From Nitrospirota bacterium (GTDB lineage Bacteria; Nitrospirota; Thermodesulfovibrionia; Thermodesulfovibrionales; Dissulfurispiraceae): a DNA stretch of 64,000 bases. A program made the translations under genes and the position numbers. Positions 51,228 through 60,189 of this stretch are shown here, one piece after another. Each line of letters begins with the position of its first letter. Position 1 is the stretch's first letter. The DNA lies in contig JAFGXL010000028.1 of NCBI GenBank assembly GCA_016936655.1, positions 31,689 to 95,688 of the forward strand, given 5' to 3'. The notes beneath the pieces are model-generated. The model worked only from the letters and a program-made list of their open reading frames with translations. It was not told the origin of the DNA and ran no database searches.

Positions 51228-51730
51228 TACCTCTTCTTTGCCAGCACAATAGCGCCTACAACAGCAACCAGAAGCACTAAAGATGCTATTTCAAATGGGA
51301 ATATATATTTTGTGTAGAGAAGGCTGCCTATAGCCTTGGCATGAGTCGTCTTCTGTATAGCCTCTATGGTATGTTCGCCAACAGGACCAGGCTGTATGGT
51401 GAATACGGAATAAATTATCATCGTTATTATAGCGATGCCTAGCGCAACTCCTATAGGCCACTCGCCGATAAATCTTGGAGCAACAACCTCTTCCTTCAGA
51501 TTTAGCATCATGATAACAAAGAGGAAAAGCACCATAATCGCGCCTGCATACAGGATGATCTGTACAGCAGCAAGAAACTCTGCGTTGAGAAAAAGATACA
51601 CAGCAGCGATATGAAAAAACAGCCCTATCATCCATAATACGCTGTGCACAGGATTTCTGCGGGTTATTACCATGACAGACATGAATGTCATGCTTATAGC
51701 AAAATAGATAAAAAATATCTTTGGCGTCAT
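51227..51730 (-). CDS. nuoJ: NADH-quinone oxidoreductase subunit J
   Basis: Five-helix membrane subunit of 167 residues with the conserved AVQIILYAGAIMVLFLFVIMML region. It forms part of the channel next to NuoK and NuoA. Its start overlaps nuoI by four bases. Confidence 0.94.
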   Translation of the reverse strand: MTPKIFFIYFAISMTFMSVMVITRRNPVHSVLWMIGLFFHIAAVYLFLNAEFLAAVQIILYAGAIMVLFLFVIMMLNLKEEVVAPRFIGEWPIGVALGIAIITMIIYSVFTIQPGPVGEHTIEAIQKTTHAKAIGSLLYTKYIFPFEIASLVLLVAVVGAIVLAKKR

Positions 51731-52308
51731 TTGCCAGCCTCTAAATAAATGTCTTCATGTTTTTTTGCTTTGGATACATCCTGCAGCTTTGCCTGTTTGT
51801 CGCTGCCTGAGAAGTCTGTAAAAAGCGGCTTCCAGAAGCTGCCAAAGTATGTTTTTTTGCGCTTTTCAGAAAACCTGTCCCAATTGGCCAGAAGCTTGTC
51901 CTTTGTCATATAAAGCTCCTGCCGTGTGAATGAAGAATACTCATAAATATCTGTCATTACTACAGCCTTGAATGGACAGGCCTCAACACACAGCCCACAG
52001 TATAGGCATCTAAGGACCTCAATTTCGTATCTGTCCACAACCTTTTTATGGTCAGCGCCTTCGCTTGTGTAAATCTTTATGCACTGCGAAGGGCATATTG
52101 CTGCGCAGAGTCCGCAGCCAACGCATACAGCATCTCCATCAGGCCTCCTAGTAAGAGCATGCAGACCTCTGAAACCTGCAAAAGGCTCTCTCTTGTGTTT
52201 TGGATACTGCCTGGTGACCGGCCTTCTAAAGAGAGCTCTGAATGTGAGCGACATACCCTTTAGTATCTCGAGCATAAACACAGTCTTTATTATTTTTTTA
52301 ACACCCAA
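51727..52308 (-). CDS. nuoI: NADH-quinone oxidoreductase subunit I (two [4Fe-4S])
   Basis: Peripheral iron-sulfur subunit of 193 residues carrying clusters N6a and N6b: CVGCGLCAAICPSQCI and CLYCGLCVEACPFKAV are two complete ferredoxin-type motifs. It passes electrons from the hydrophilic arm to NuoB. The start is a TTG at 52308 after AGGTAAGAG; an ATG fourteen codons downstream is possible. Confidence 0.94.
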   Translation of the reverse strand: MGVKKIIKTVFMLEILKGMSLTFRALFRRPVTRQYPKHKREPFAGFRGLHALTRRPDGDAVCVGCGLCAAICPSQCIKIYTSEGADHKKVVDRYEIEVLRCLYCGLCVEACPFKAVVMTDIYEYSSFTRQELYMTKDKLLANWDRFSEKRKKTYFGSFWKPLFTDFSGSDKQAKLQDVSKAKKHEDIYLEAGK

Positions 52309-52327
52309 CTCTTACCTCACCTGAATC

Positions 52328-53362
52328 CTAGCAGTAGTATTTAACAAGCGCAGTTATTACGATGTTAATAAGCGCTAACGGTATCAACACCTTCCATCCA
52401 AGGCTCATTAAATGATCATACCTGAATCTCGGAAGTGTGGAACGTATCCAGTAGTAAACAAAAACATGGAAATATATCTTAAACAAAAACCATACCAGTC
52501 CAGGAACTGCTGCCAGCGATGGGAAAACTTCAAGGATAAAAGGCGGCAGAGTCCAGCCACCCATAAAGCAGAGTACAGATATTGAAGACATTACGAGCAT
52601 GCCTATATATTCAGCCATATAGAACAGAGCAAACCTCATGCCGCTGTATTCAACGAAAAATCCTGCAACCAGTTCGCTTTCTGCCTCTGGCAGGTCAAAC
52701 GGAGCCCTGTTCGTCTCTGCAAATGCTGCGATCATAAATACGAATGCTCCGAGGAACTGAGGAATTATGAACATGCCGTGCCAATATTTTTGCTGAGCAT
52801 TAACAATCTCTGTCAGATTGAGGGACTCAGAAAGTATCATCACTCCGACCAGGCTCAAACCGAGCGCAACCTCGTAGCTAATTACCTGTGCTGTTGATCT
52901 GAGTCCGCCAAGAAAAGAGTACTTCGAATTAGACGACCATCCAGCCATCACTATACCGTATGCTGAAAGTGACGACATGGCAAATATATAAAGCAGTCCA
53001 ATGTTTATATTCGCCAGAACAAAGCCATCGAAAAACGGCACAACAGCAAGACAGCCCAGCGCTGCAAATACCGATACAACAGGAGCCAGTTTGAATATTG
53101 CTTTATCCGCGCCTGAGGGGATAACATCTTCCTTAAAGAAAGATTTTATGCCGTCAGCTACAGGCTGGAGTATTCCGTGCGGACCAACAGTCATAGGTCC
53201 AAGCCTCATCTGGATATGTCCTATAACCTTTCGCTCAAAGTAAGTGGCATAGGCAACATGAAGCATAACCACGCCAAAAACAATCGCAATTTTGATAAGC
53301 AGAGCAATCATGCTGCCTGCAAATCCGCCTATCCCTATTGAGCTGATAATTGATTCGATCAA
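52328..53362 (-). CDS. nuoH: NADH-quinone oxidoreductase subunit H
   Basis: Membrane subunit at the quinone site, 344 residues, about eight helices. Motifs: YFERKVIGHIQMRLGPMTVGPHGILQ, YSFLGGLRSTAQVISYEVAL, and AETNRAPFDLPEAESELVAGFFVEYSGM. All are complete. It lies between nuoD and nuoI in the usual order. Confidence 0.96.
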   Translation of the reverse strand: MIESIISSIGIGGFAGSMIALLIKIAIVFGVVMLHVAYATYFERKVIGHIQMRLGPMTVGPHGILQPVADGIKSFFKEDVIPSGADKAIFKLAPVVSVFAALGCLAVVPFFDGFVLANINIGLLYIFAMSSLSAYGIVMAGWSSNSKYSFLGGLRSTAQVISYEVALGLSLVGVMILSESLNLTEIVNAQQKYWHGMFIIPQFLGAFVFMIAAFAETNRAPFDLPEAESELVAGFFVEYSGMRFALFYMAEYIGMLVMSSISVLCFMGGWTLPPFILEVFPSLAAVPGLVWFLFKIYFHVFVYYWIRSTLPRFRYDHLMSLGWKVLIPLALINIVITALVKYYC

Positions 53363-53384
53363 CTATTCCATCCCCGTCCGAAAA

Positions 53385-54581
53385 TTATCTGTCGCACTCA
53401 CCGAGCACTATGTCGATGGTTCCAATATTTGCTATAACATCAGCAACAAGCGATCCCTCGCAAAGCTTGGGAAGTATGGAAGCATGCACAAAAGACGGAG
53501 ATCTGAGCCTCATCCTGTATGGCCTGCCTGTTCCGTCGCTGATAAAGTAGAAGCCAAGCTCGCCTTTAGGCGCCTCGATAGCTGAATACATCTCACCATC
53601 AGGAGCTGTGATTGGACCCTTTGTTATCAGAACAAAGTGCTGTATCATAGCCTCCATGTCCTTCTGAACACGCTCCTTTGGAGGCAGGGTAAGCTTGGGA
53701 GCATCAGGAGACATAATCGGCCCCTGCGGAAGTTTTTCTATGCACTGTCTGATTATGCGGTTGGACTGTAGCATCTCTTCCATTCTGCATCTGTATCTGT
53801 CATATGTATCACCGCATTTGCCGAGCGGCACATCAAACTCTACCTGGTCATAAGCGTCATAAGGACAATACTTGCGCAGGTCATAATCAACTCCAGATCC
53901 CCTAAGCATAGGGCCTGTAAGACCCCAGTTTACAGCCTCTTCAGCGCTTATGATTCCTATATTTTTTGTCCTCTGCAGCCATATCCTATTCTGATCAATA
54001 AGAGTCTCATACTCCTCTATCCTTTTAGGGAACTCATCTGTAAATTTATAAAGACTGGAAAGAAACTCCTCGCTCACATCAGCTTTTACTCCGCCTATTC
54101 TCGGATAAGTGACTGTGAGCCTTGCGCCTGTTAGCATTTCGAAAAGATCCAGTATCCATTCACGTTCTTTAAATGCATAAAGAAATACTGTCATAGCTCC
54201 GATATCCAGTGCATGCGTGCCCAGCCAAAGCAGATGGCTGCTTATCCTGGACATCTCTGATGCCATCGTACGGATAAATTTGGCGCGCTCAGGAGCCTCT
54301 ATACCAAAAAGCCTCTCAACAGCGAGGCAGTAGCCTACATTGTTAGCCATGCTTGATATATAGTCCAGCCTGTCTGTCAGCGGCAGAGCAGAAAGGTATG
54401 TTCTGTTCTCTCCCAGCTTCTCAGTACCCCTATGCAGATACCCGACATGAGGCGTGCACTTAACAACAGTTTCGCCGTCAATATCCAGCTCAAGCCTCAA
54501 GACACCATGAGTAGCAGGATGCTGCGGCCCCATGTTTATAGTGAGCTCTTTTTTTCTTAATTTTCCTTTTTGTATTGGCAT
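53385..54581 (-). CDS. nuoD: NADH-quinone oxidoreductase subunit D
   Basis: 49-kDa quinone-binding subunit of 398 residues, related to the NiFe-hydrogenase large subunit. [14 protein letters not shown] (quinone loop), [31 protein letters not shown] and a final DIVLGECDR are complete. It starts directly after nuoC (no gap); nuoC and nuoD are separate here, not fused as in some Gammaproteobacteria. Confidence 0.97.
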   Translation of the reverse strand: MPIQKGKLRKKELTINMGPQHPATHGVLRLELDIDGETVVKCTPHVGYLHRGTEKLGENRTYLSALPLTDRLDYISSMANNVGYCLAVERLFGIEAPERAKFIRTMASEMSRISSHLLWLGTHALDIGAMTVFLYAFKEREWILDLFEMLTGARLTVTYPRIGGVKADVSEEFLSSLYKFTDEFPKRIEEYETLIDQNRIWLQRTKNIGIISAEEAVNWGLTGPMLRGSGVDYDLRKYCPYDAYDQVEFDVPLGKCGDTYDRYRCRMEEMLQSNRIIRQCIEKLPQGPIMSPDAPKLTLPPKERVQKDMEAMIQHFVLITKGPITAPDGEMYSAIEAPKGELGFYFISDGTGRPYRMRLRSPSFVHASILPKLCEGSLVADVIANIGTIDIVLGECDR

Positions 54582-55133
54582 CTATTTAGTCTCAAACTCC
54601 ATATTCTTTTTGGCAAGCTCTATCACGTCGAGATAGCCTTTCCACTCTCTTTCTCCAAGGTCACTCTGGAGCGGATAATCCTTCCTTAGTGGATAGCCCT
54701 CCCAGTCGTCAGGCAACAGAACCCTTCTAAGATCTGGATGCCCCTTAAAAACTATGCCGAACAGATCGTAACACTCTCTCTCTGGCCAGTTGGCTCCTTC
54801 AAAAATATCAACTGAGCTCTGTATCCAGCAGTCATCCTCAGGCACCTCTGCCCTCAGACGTAGCAGACATCTATTCTGAAGCGAGTAGAGATGATAAACG
54901 ACCTCGAATCTCGGCTCTTTCTTTTTATAGTAATCAACACCGCATACATCTTTAAGCAGGTCAAATTTTAAAAGAGGATCAGAATTAAGGTACTTAAGGA
55001 TTTCAGATACTCTGTCGCGCCTAATTATCACAGAGAGCTGCCCATTATGTTCTCTGATCTCTCTGATCTCTTCAGGAAACTTTTCCTTTATCTTTTCTGC
55101 TGCCTCTTTTGGATTCAAAACATTCCCCACCAT
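54582..55133 (-). CDS. nuoC: NADH-quinone oxidoreductase subunit C
   Basis: 30-kDa subunit of the hydrophilic arm, 183 residues. VCGVDYYKKKEPRFEVVYHLYSL, NWPERECYDLFGIVFKGHPDLRRVLLPDDW and PLRKDYPL are the family signatures. It has no redox centre. It follows nuoB after 67 bases. Confidence 0.95.
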   Translation of the reverse strand: MVGNVLNPKEAAEKIKEKFPEEIREIREHNGQLSVIIRRDRVSEILKYLNSDPLLKFDLLKDVCGVDYYKKKEPRFEVVYHLYSLQNRCLLRLRAEVPEDDCWIQSSVDIFEGANWPERECYDLFGIVFKGHPDLRRVLLPDDWEGYPLRKDYPLQSDLGEREWKGYLDVIELAKKNMEFETK

Positions 55134-55200
55134 ATTCTATTTTTATCTCTCTTAAATAGTTCCATGCAAAAACGTCCGCTCCTGCGGCAATACACTAATG

Positions 55201-55722
55201 CTATCTCCACCTGCTCCATCTGAGATGTTCATTCTTTATCTTCTCCTGCAGCTTCATAAGCCCTTCGATAAACGCCTCTGGTCTTGGCGGACATCCCGGT
55301 ATATAAACATCTACAGGCAGAAAGTTGTCACAGCCCTGAGCTGTGCTGTATGTGTTATATACATTGCCGGTGCATGCGCAACTGCCCATAGCTATTACAT
55401 ATCTCGGTTCAGCCATCTGGTCATAGACCCTGCGCATTACAGGAGCCATTTTTTTTGTTACAGTGCCGGATATTATCATCACATCTGCCTGCCTCGGAGA
55501 GGCTCTGAAAATTACTCCAAACCTGTCGAGGTCATAATGCGACGCTCCGGTTGTCATCATCTCTATTGCACAGCATGCGGTTCCAAATACTGCTGGCCAC
55601 ATTGAGGATGTCCTTCCCCAGTTAACAAGCTTGTCAATGCTTGCAACTACAGCATTGGCTCCAGGGATTAATTTTATACCCTCTTCAATCTTTATTACGC
55701 AAGCATCAGAATTCTGATCCAT
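55201..55722 (-). CDS. nuoB: NADH-quinone oxidoreductase subunit B (cluster N2)
   Basis: Subunit carrying the terminal [4Fe-4S] cluster N2 that reduces quinone, 173 residues. The tandem cysteines are in [11 protein letters not shown] and the other two ligands in GSCACTGN and [21 protein letters not shown] stands close to the ATG. All cluster ligands are present. Confidence 0.96.
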   Translation of the reverse strand: MDQNSDACVIKIEEGIKLIPGANAVVASIDKLVNWGRTSSMWPAVFGTACCAIEMMTTGASHYDLDRFGVIFRASPRQADVMIISGTVTKKMAPVMRRVYDQMAEPRYVIAMGSCACTGNVYNTYSTAQGCDNFLPVDVYIPGCPPRPEAFIEGLMKLQEKIKNEHLRWSRWR

Positions 55723-55767
55723 TATGCCTCCATATACTGCATACAGACAAAGACTTACTCTTGGAAA

Positions 55768-56151
55768 TTAATCCCATTTAAATGCCTCTTTTCTCCATGC
55801 ATATATATATCCAATAGCTAGTATAATAATGAACAGTATCATTTCAACCAAGGCATACAGTCCGATCTTCCCGAATGAAAGAGCCCACGGATAGAGAAAA
55901 ACAGCTTCAACATCAAAAACAACAAACAGCATTGCCGTAATATAGAATTTTACACTGAACCTGTCTCTAGGCTCCCCAACAACAGGATTGCCGGATTCGT
56001 AAGGCAGCAGCTTTTCCCTATATGGCCGCCTCAGCCTGAAAATACCTCCAATAAAAATAGATACGGAAGCAAATGCAGCTGCTGCTGCCATCAACAAAAG
56101 AGCTGGCAGATATTCAGTAGGTATGTATGATCCGGGCGTTATTGGTTCCAT
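55768..56151 (-). CDS. nuoA: NADH-quinone oxidoreductase subunit A
   Basis: Three-helix membrane subunit of 127 residues. RREKLLPYESG-like RPYREKLLPYESGNPVVGEPRDRFSVKFY and FDVEAVFLYPWAL are diagnostic. I choose the ATG at 56151 (MEPITPGSYIPTEYLPALL), because the longer open frame up to 56316 runs through the operon promoter and has an AT-rich composition unlike coding sequence. First gene of the nuo operon. Confidence 0.9.
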   Translation of the reverse strand: MEPITPGSYIPTEYLPALLLMAAAAAFASVSIFIGGIFRLRRPYREKLLPYESGNPVVGEPRDRFSVKFYITAMLFVVFDVEAVFLYPWALSFGKIGLYALVEMILFIIILAIGYIYAWRKEAFKWD

Positions 56152-56197
56152 GATGGATATTTGATTAATATTAACGAATAAAGTTACATAAGTAAAC

Positions 56198-56226
56198 ATC
56201 ATAGCTATTACGCAGATTTGAGTCAA
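56198..56226 (-). promoter_or_regulatory. Promoter of the nuo operon
   Basis: Minus strand TTGACT (56221-56226), 17-base spacer, TATGAT (56198-56203). The expected start point is near 56191, giving a leader of about 40 bases before the nuoA ATG. This also rules out the longer nuoA frame. Confidence 0.75.
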
Positions 56227-56326
56227 ATAAGAAATCATAATATAAAAATATAAAATTATTATAGATAACAAATACAATGCAATACCATTGTTTTTAAATA
56301 TAATACTAAAGTACAATCAATCCACT

Positions 56327-57112
56327 ATGAATATACTTGCAAAGATTGTTGAATCCAAAAAAGCACGCATTGCACAGGCTAAATTACGCAGAACGGCATC
56401 TGAACTGAAGGCCATAATAAATGACTCACCAATTCCTTATAATTTCATGAATGCTATAAAAAGCAGCTCCGGCTCAATCAGCCTTATAGCGGAGATAAAA
56501 AAAGCCTCTCCATCAAAAGGACTAATCAGGCCTGATTTTGACCCAGCCGTTATAGCCACAATATATGACAAATGTCCGGTTAATGCGATATCTGTACTCA
56601 CAGAAGAGGACTATTTCCATTGCAGTCTGGACAATCTGAACATTGTCAGGCTGCAGACAAAAAAACCTCTGCTTAGAAAAGACTTTATATTCGATCCATA
56701 CCAGATATATGAGGCTAGGGCAAACTCAGCTGACGCGATACTGCTTATCGCAGCCATACTTGATACAGGCCAGGCGAGCGAGTATCTGCACATAGCTGAG
56801 GAACTGGGACTTGCGGTACTCTTTGAGACACATGATGAGAAGGAGATTGAAAAGGCGCTCAACATCGGCGCTCACATCATCGGTATCAACAACCGAAATC
56901 TCAAGACCATGCAAATTAACATTAACACAACATTCAGGCTGAGGAAGCAGATCCCAAAAGACAGGATAGTGGTGAGCGAGAGCGGGATAAGCACAAATGA
57001 TGATGTAAAAAAATTAATTGATAATGGAGTGGATGCCATGCTTATTGGCACATCTATAATGAAATCCACAGACATCAGATTAAAAATAGACGGCCTGTAC
57101 GGAACAAAATGA
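56327..57112 (+). CDS. trpC: Indole-3-glycerol-phosphate synthase
   Basis: Tryptophan-pathway TIM-barrel enzyme that closes the indole ring, 261 residues. SLIAEIKKASPSKGLIRPDF (catalytic Lys and phosphate site), LRKDFIFDPYQIYEARA, LFETHDEKEIEKAL, GINNRNLKTM and VSESGISTNDDV are complete. The start is the ATG at 56327; the open frame upstream of it is not coding-like. No ribosome site is obvious. The gene stands alone; no other trp genes are present. Confidence 0.95.
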   Translation: MNILAKIVESKKARIAQAKLRRTASELKAIINDSPIPYNFMNAIKSSSGSISLIAEIKKASPSKGLIRPDFDPAVIATIYDKCPVNAISVLTEEDYFHCSLDNLNIVRLQTKKPLLRKDFIFDPYQIYEARANSADAILLIAAILDTGQASEYLHIAEELGLAVLFETHDEKEIEKALNIGAHIIGINNRNLKTMQININTTFRLRKQIPKDRIVVSESGISTNDDVKKLIDNGVDAMLIGTSIMKSTDIRLKIDGLYGTK

Positions 57113-57122
57113 CAATCAATTA

Positions 57123-57160
57123 AATAAGAGTCCGCAGGATTGCTCCTGCGGACTCTTATT
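57123..57160. terminator. Bidirectional terminator between trpC and rnk
   Basis: Perfect 17-bp stem AATAAGAGTCCGCAGGA / TCCTGCGGACTCTTATT with a four-base loop TTGC. T-rich sequence follows on both strands. It serves both convergent genes. Confidence 0.93.
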
Positions 57161-57171
57161 TTGCAGGTCTT

Positions 57172-57588
57172 TTACAGATGAAAATCCCCAGCAGCCTCAG
57201 GCTGATATATGACCTTGTCAATCGATATCTTTCTTACTCCTGAAGGCACCTTCCACTCAACAATGTCGCCCTCCCTATATCCGAGAATGGCAGCGCCGAT
57301 GGGAGCCAAAATGGATATGGCTCCCTCCTTAATATTCGCATTTTTAGGAAAAACAAGCGTATAGGTCATCTCTTCGGATGTATCAACATCCCTAAGGTGC
57401 ACTTTTGAATTCATAGTCACTACCTGAGCAGGGATATTCTTGGAATCTACAATTGTTGCAGACTCAAGCTCTTCTTTAAGCATTGTAAGGTCATGTCTGC
57501 CATGGTTATCAACGGATTCAATCGCATCTATAAGCTCGCTTAGCCTCTGTTCATCAAATTGTGTAATAAATATCTCTCTCTGATTCAT
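57172..57588 (-). CDS. rnk: Rnk-like nucleoside diphosphate kinase regulator (GreA/B C-terminal fold)
   Basis: 138-residue protein: a short helical N-terminus without the long GreA coiled coil, then a GreA/B-type C-terminal domain with VTMNSKVHLRDVDTSEEMTYTLVFP and ISILAPIGAAILGYREGDIVEWKVPSG. Rnk binds RNA polymerase near the secondary channel and affects nucleoside diphosphate kinase levels. The ATG at 57588 follows GGAGGAG; the upstream ATG at 57600 overlaps that site. Single gene. Confidence 0.88.
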   Translation of the reverse strand: MNQREIFITQFDEQRLSELIDAIESVDNHGRHDLTMLKEELESATIVDSKNIPAQVVTMNSKVHLRDVDTSEEMTYTLVFPKNANIKEGAISILAPIGAAILGYREGDIVEWKVPSGVRKISIDKVIYQPEAAGDFHL

Positions 57589-57700
57589 AAACTCCTCCAT
57601 TATCTGATTCCGGTAAACCTGTGGGTATTTACTAATTGATGGTCACACATATATTAACATATAAAATTGTTTTAGGCCATTACGGCATGATAAAAACTGC

Positions 57701-57731
57701 TTGACTTATATATCAAATTAATTTTATATAT
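57701..57731 (+). promoter_or_regulatory. Promoter with ArsR-type operator for the permease cluster
   Basis: TTGACT (57701-57706), 18-base spacer, TATATA (57725-57730). A near-perfect palindrome fills the spacer and -10: ATATATC (57708-57714), the self-complementary AAATTAATTT (57715-57724), and TATATAT (57725-57731), one mismatch. ArsR/SmtB repressors bind AT-rich palindromes of this kind that cover the promoter. The arsR gene is third in the cluster. Confidence 0.68.
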
Positions 57732-57752
57732 TATTATCAATCAGGAGGAGCT

Positions 57753-58703
57753 ATGCTAAAAGATTTTGCTGAATATATTGTCTTTGACCTGTTTGTCATG
57801 GAGCGTGGAGCACGCCTTTCAGGAGCGCTCGAGTTCTTCATCTATGACACCCTGAAGATATTTTTACTTTTGTCAGTGGTAATTTTCATCATATCTGTAA
57901 TAAGAAGCTACTTCTCTCCTGAGCGCACAAGAAAACTCCTATCGCATAAAAAAGAGTTTATAGGTAATGGTCTTGCAGCAGGACTCGGGGTTGTAACCCC
58001 CTTCTGCTCCTGTTCAGCTGTGCCGCTCTTTATCGGATTCATCGAGGCTGGCGTGCCGCTCGGAGTTACATTCTCTTTTTTAATCGCCTCGCCTATGGTC
58101 AATGAGATAGCAGTTGTTCTGCTCTGGGGGCTGCTCGGCTGGAAGCTAACAACGCTTTATATATTCACAGGGCTTATTGTTGCAATATTGAGCGGAATAA
58201 TCATAGGCAGACTGAAGCTTGAAAAGTGGGTCGAGGGGTATGTCTACACAATTCAGACCGGCCAGTCCATTGATGCTCCTGCTCTCACATTCAGACAGAG
58301 GCTTCAGCTCGCAAATGACAATACTCTCGACATACTCAAAAAGATATGGCTCTACATCGTTATTGCCATCGGCATCGGCGGTTTCATACACGGCTATGTT
58401 CCAGAGGATTTTCTTGTAAAGTACGCGGGGCCTGACAATCTCCTTGCAGTGCCTCTTGCTGTAATTCTTGGTGTACCGCTTTACTCGAGCGCAGCAGGCA
58501 TCATCCCGATTGTCTCAGCGCTCATAAGCAAAGGACTTGCAGTCGGAACGGTGCTCGCCTTTATGATGGCTGTTACTGCTCTCTCTCTGCCGGAGATGAT
58601 AATTCTGCACAAGGTCATAAAACTGCCCCTGCTCGCGGTATTTGCTGGCATAATGACGGCATCAATAATAATAGTTGGATATCTTTTCAATTCGATTTTG
58701 TAA
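57753..58703 (+). CDS. Permease of the ArsP/SO_0444 family (COG0701-like)
   Basis: Membrane transporter of 316 residues with about eight helices. The TPFCSCSAVPLFIGFIEAGVP motif with conserved cysteines and a second half with LGVPLYSSAAGIIPIVSAL are family signatures. Members export arsenicals (ArsP) or divalent metals. With ArsR, ArsC and thioredoxins next to it, arsenic efflux is the most likely role, but the metal cannot be fixed from sequence. GGAGGAG precedes the ATG. Confidence 0.86.
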   Translation: MLKDFAEYIVFDLFVMERGARLSGALEFFIYDTLKIFLLLSVVIFIISVIRSYFSPERTRKLLSHKKEFIGNGLAAGLGVVTPFCSCSAVPLFIGFIEAGVPLGVTFSFLIASPMVNEIAVVLLWGLLGWKLTTLYIFTGLIVAILSGIIIGRLKLEKWVEGYVYTIQTGQSIDAPALTFRQRLQLANDNTLDILKKIWLYIVIAIGIGGFIHGYVPEDFLVKYAGPDNLLAVPLAVILGVPLYSSAAGIIPIVSALISKGLAVGTVLAFMMAVTALSLPEMIILHKVIKLPLLAVFAGIMTASIIIVGYLFNSIL

Positions 58704-58714
58704 GGAGGATTTTG

Positions 58715-58954
58715 ATGGAAATCAAGGTATTGGGCCCCGGATGCGCAAACTGCCACAAGATGGAAGAGATGGCAAAAGAGGCTGTTGCTGAATTAGGCAT
58801 TGAAGCAACTATAGAAAAGATCAGCGACATTGCAGAGATCATGAAGTACACCATGTCAACACCCGGGCTTGTAGTAAACGGCAAATTGATGCACTCAGGG
58901 AAACCTTTGCCATCACAACAAAGGGTTAAAGAACTGATCATGCATGGGGCTTGA
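58715..58954 (+). CDS. Small thioredoxin-like protein (thioredoxin_3 type)
   Basis: 79-residue redox protein with the CxxC in [17 protein letters not shown] and the usual [19 protein letters not shown]. Such minimal thioredoxins often follow COG0701 permeases. It may reduce a cysteine pair on the permease or deliver the substrate. Starts 11 bases after the permease stop, with AAGGAGG; TTG just before the ATG is not the start. Confidence 0.9.
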   Translation: MEIKVLGPGCANCHKMEEMAKEAVAELGIEATIEKISDIAEIMKYTMSTPGLVVNGKLMHSGKPLPSQQRVKELIMHGA

Positions 58955-58959
58955 TACTT

Positions 58960-59334
58960 ATGCAGGAGATGCAGAAAATCTTTAAAGCACTCTCTGATGA
59001 CACACGGCTCAAGATACTAAAGTTGCTCGAAAACGGAGAGCTCTGCGTATGCGATCTCTTTAATGCCCTCGATATGAGCCAGCCAAAAGTATCATTTCAT
59101 CTTGCTATACTCAAGGATGCCGGACTTATAAAAGACCGCAAACAGGGCAAGTGGATACACTACACTCTCGATACCAGCGACATCTTCAGGAGGTTTCTGA
59201 TTCTCTCTGTGCTCGAGAAAACCCCTCAGCTTAAAGAGGAAAATAAAAGGCTCGAATGTTTTATAAAAACTAAAAACAGTGCAGAAAATCCTAAAATATG
59301 CAGCAAAGAAAGAAAACGCAGATGCCCAAAATAA
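58960..59334 (+). CDS. arsR: ArsR-family metalloregulator
   Basis: Repressor of 124 residues. [30 protein letters not shown] contains the ELCVCDL arsenite-sensing motif, and [32 protein letters not shown] is the recognition helix and wing. The tail is Lys-rich and has further cysteines ([12 protein letters not shown]). It should respond to As(III) or Sb(III) and repress the palindrome near 57708. The ATG at 58960 is preferred; a TTG at 58951 overlaps the thioredoxin stop. Confidence 0.93.
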   Translation: MQEMQKIFKALSDDTRLKILKLLENGELCVCDLFNALDMSQPKVSFHLAILKDAGLIKDRKQGKWIHYTLDTSDIFRRFLILSVLEKTPQLKEENKRLECFIKTKNSAENPKICSKERKRRCPK

Positions 59335-59735
59335 TGTTCCTCTGCACAGGCAACACATGCAGGAGCCAGATGGCAGAAGGGATTACTCAGCATTACGGCA
59401 AAGGCATCATAGAGCCTTACAGCGCAGGGCTAATGCCGACTGGGAGAGTTCATCCGCTCGCAATATCTGTAATGAAAGAGATCAATATAGACATTTCAGA
59501 CCATAAATCAAAAGGCATTGATGAGCAATTTCTAAATACCATGGATTTAATCATCACACTATGCGGCAATGCAGAAGGGTTATGCCCAATGACACCTTCA
59601 CATATTAAACGGCTGCACTGGCCTGTTGATGACCCTGTGCATGCAGAAGGCAGTGATGAAGAGATAATGAACAAATTCCGGGCAGCAAGAGATGAAATTA
59701 AAAATAGAATCCTCAGCTTTATAATGTGCTTGTAA
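59322..59735 (+). CDS. arsC: Arsenate reductase, LMW-phosphatase type
   Basis: 137-residue thioredoxin-linked Ars[18 protein letters not shown] is the CX5R(S) loop of this family, then [28 protein letters not shown] holds the two further cysteines of the disulfide cascade. It turns arsenate into arsenite for export. The start at 59322 is chosen from the family N-terminus; an ATG at 59298 would add eight residues. Overlaps arsR. Confidence 0.9.
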   Translation: MPKIMFLCTGNTCRSQMAEGITQHYGKGIIEPYSAGLMPTGRVHPLAISVMKEINIDISDHKSKGIDEQFLNTMDLIITLCGNAEGLCPMTPSHIKRLHWPVDDPVHAEGSDEEIMNKFRAARDEIKNRILSFIMCL

Positions 59736-59809
59736 TGCTTGCGCAAATATAGTTTGCAAGACGAACAGAAACAAAACTACTCAAAAAAAATAAATTTTCA
59801 GGAGGAGCT

Positions 59810-60187
59810 TTGAAAAGGTTTTTCTTATTAACCTTGATCTTTACAGCATTTATGCTGCAATCCTGCGCAGATGCATCAGAACTGGATCTGTTGCTGAACA
59901 AGGCGCAGAAGGAAGGCAGGATTGTTATGCTTGAACTCGGTTCTGTTGGCTGCATTCCGTGCGACGCAATGAAACCTGTTATGGAAAAACTCGCTAAAAA
60001 TCACAAGGGCAGGCTCGATGTGATATTTGTTGATGTAAAAAAAGACAAGACAACTGCAAAAAGATTCGGTGTATACATGATACCTGTGCAGGTATTTCTG
60101 GATAAGAAAGGCAAAGAGTTTCACCGTCATGTAGGATACTATCCTTACCAAGAGATAGTTCCGGTTCTGAAAAAATCAGGCATCTAA
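59810..60187 (+). CDS. Thioredoxin-like lipoprotein
   Basis: 125-residue protein with signal peptide and lipobox LQSC (Cys near 19), then a thioredoxin fold with SVGCIPCDAMKPVMEKL (CxxC as CIPC) and YMIPVQVFLDKKGKEF (cis-Pro). It should act outside the cytoplasm on the membrane. The start is a TTG at 59810 with GGAGGAG close upstream. It is followed two bases later by ccdA, which would supply its electrons. Confidence 0.88.
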   Translation: MKRFFLLTLIFTAFMLQSCADASELDLLLNKAQKEGRIVMLELGSVGCIPCDAMKPVMEKLAKNHKGRLDVIFVDVKKDKTTAKRFGVYMIPVQVFLDKKGKEFHRHVGYYPYQEIVPVLKKSGI

Positions 60188-60189
60188 AT

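Noticed and set aside
56152..56316. N-terminal extension of NuoA
   Set aside because: The stretch contains the nuo promoter and translates to AT-rich hydrophobic sequence not found in NuoA.
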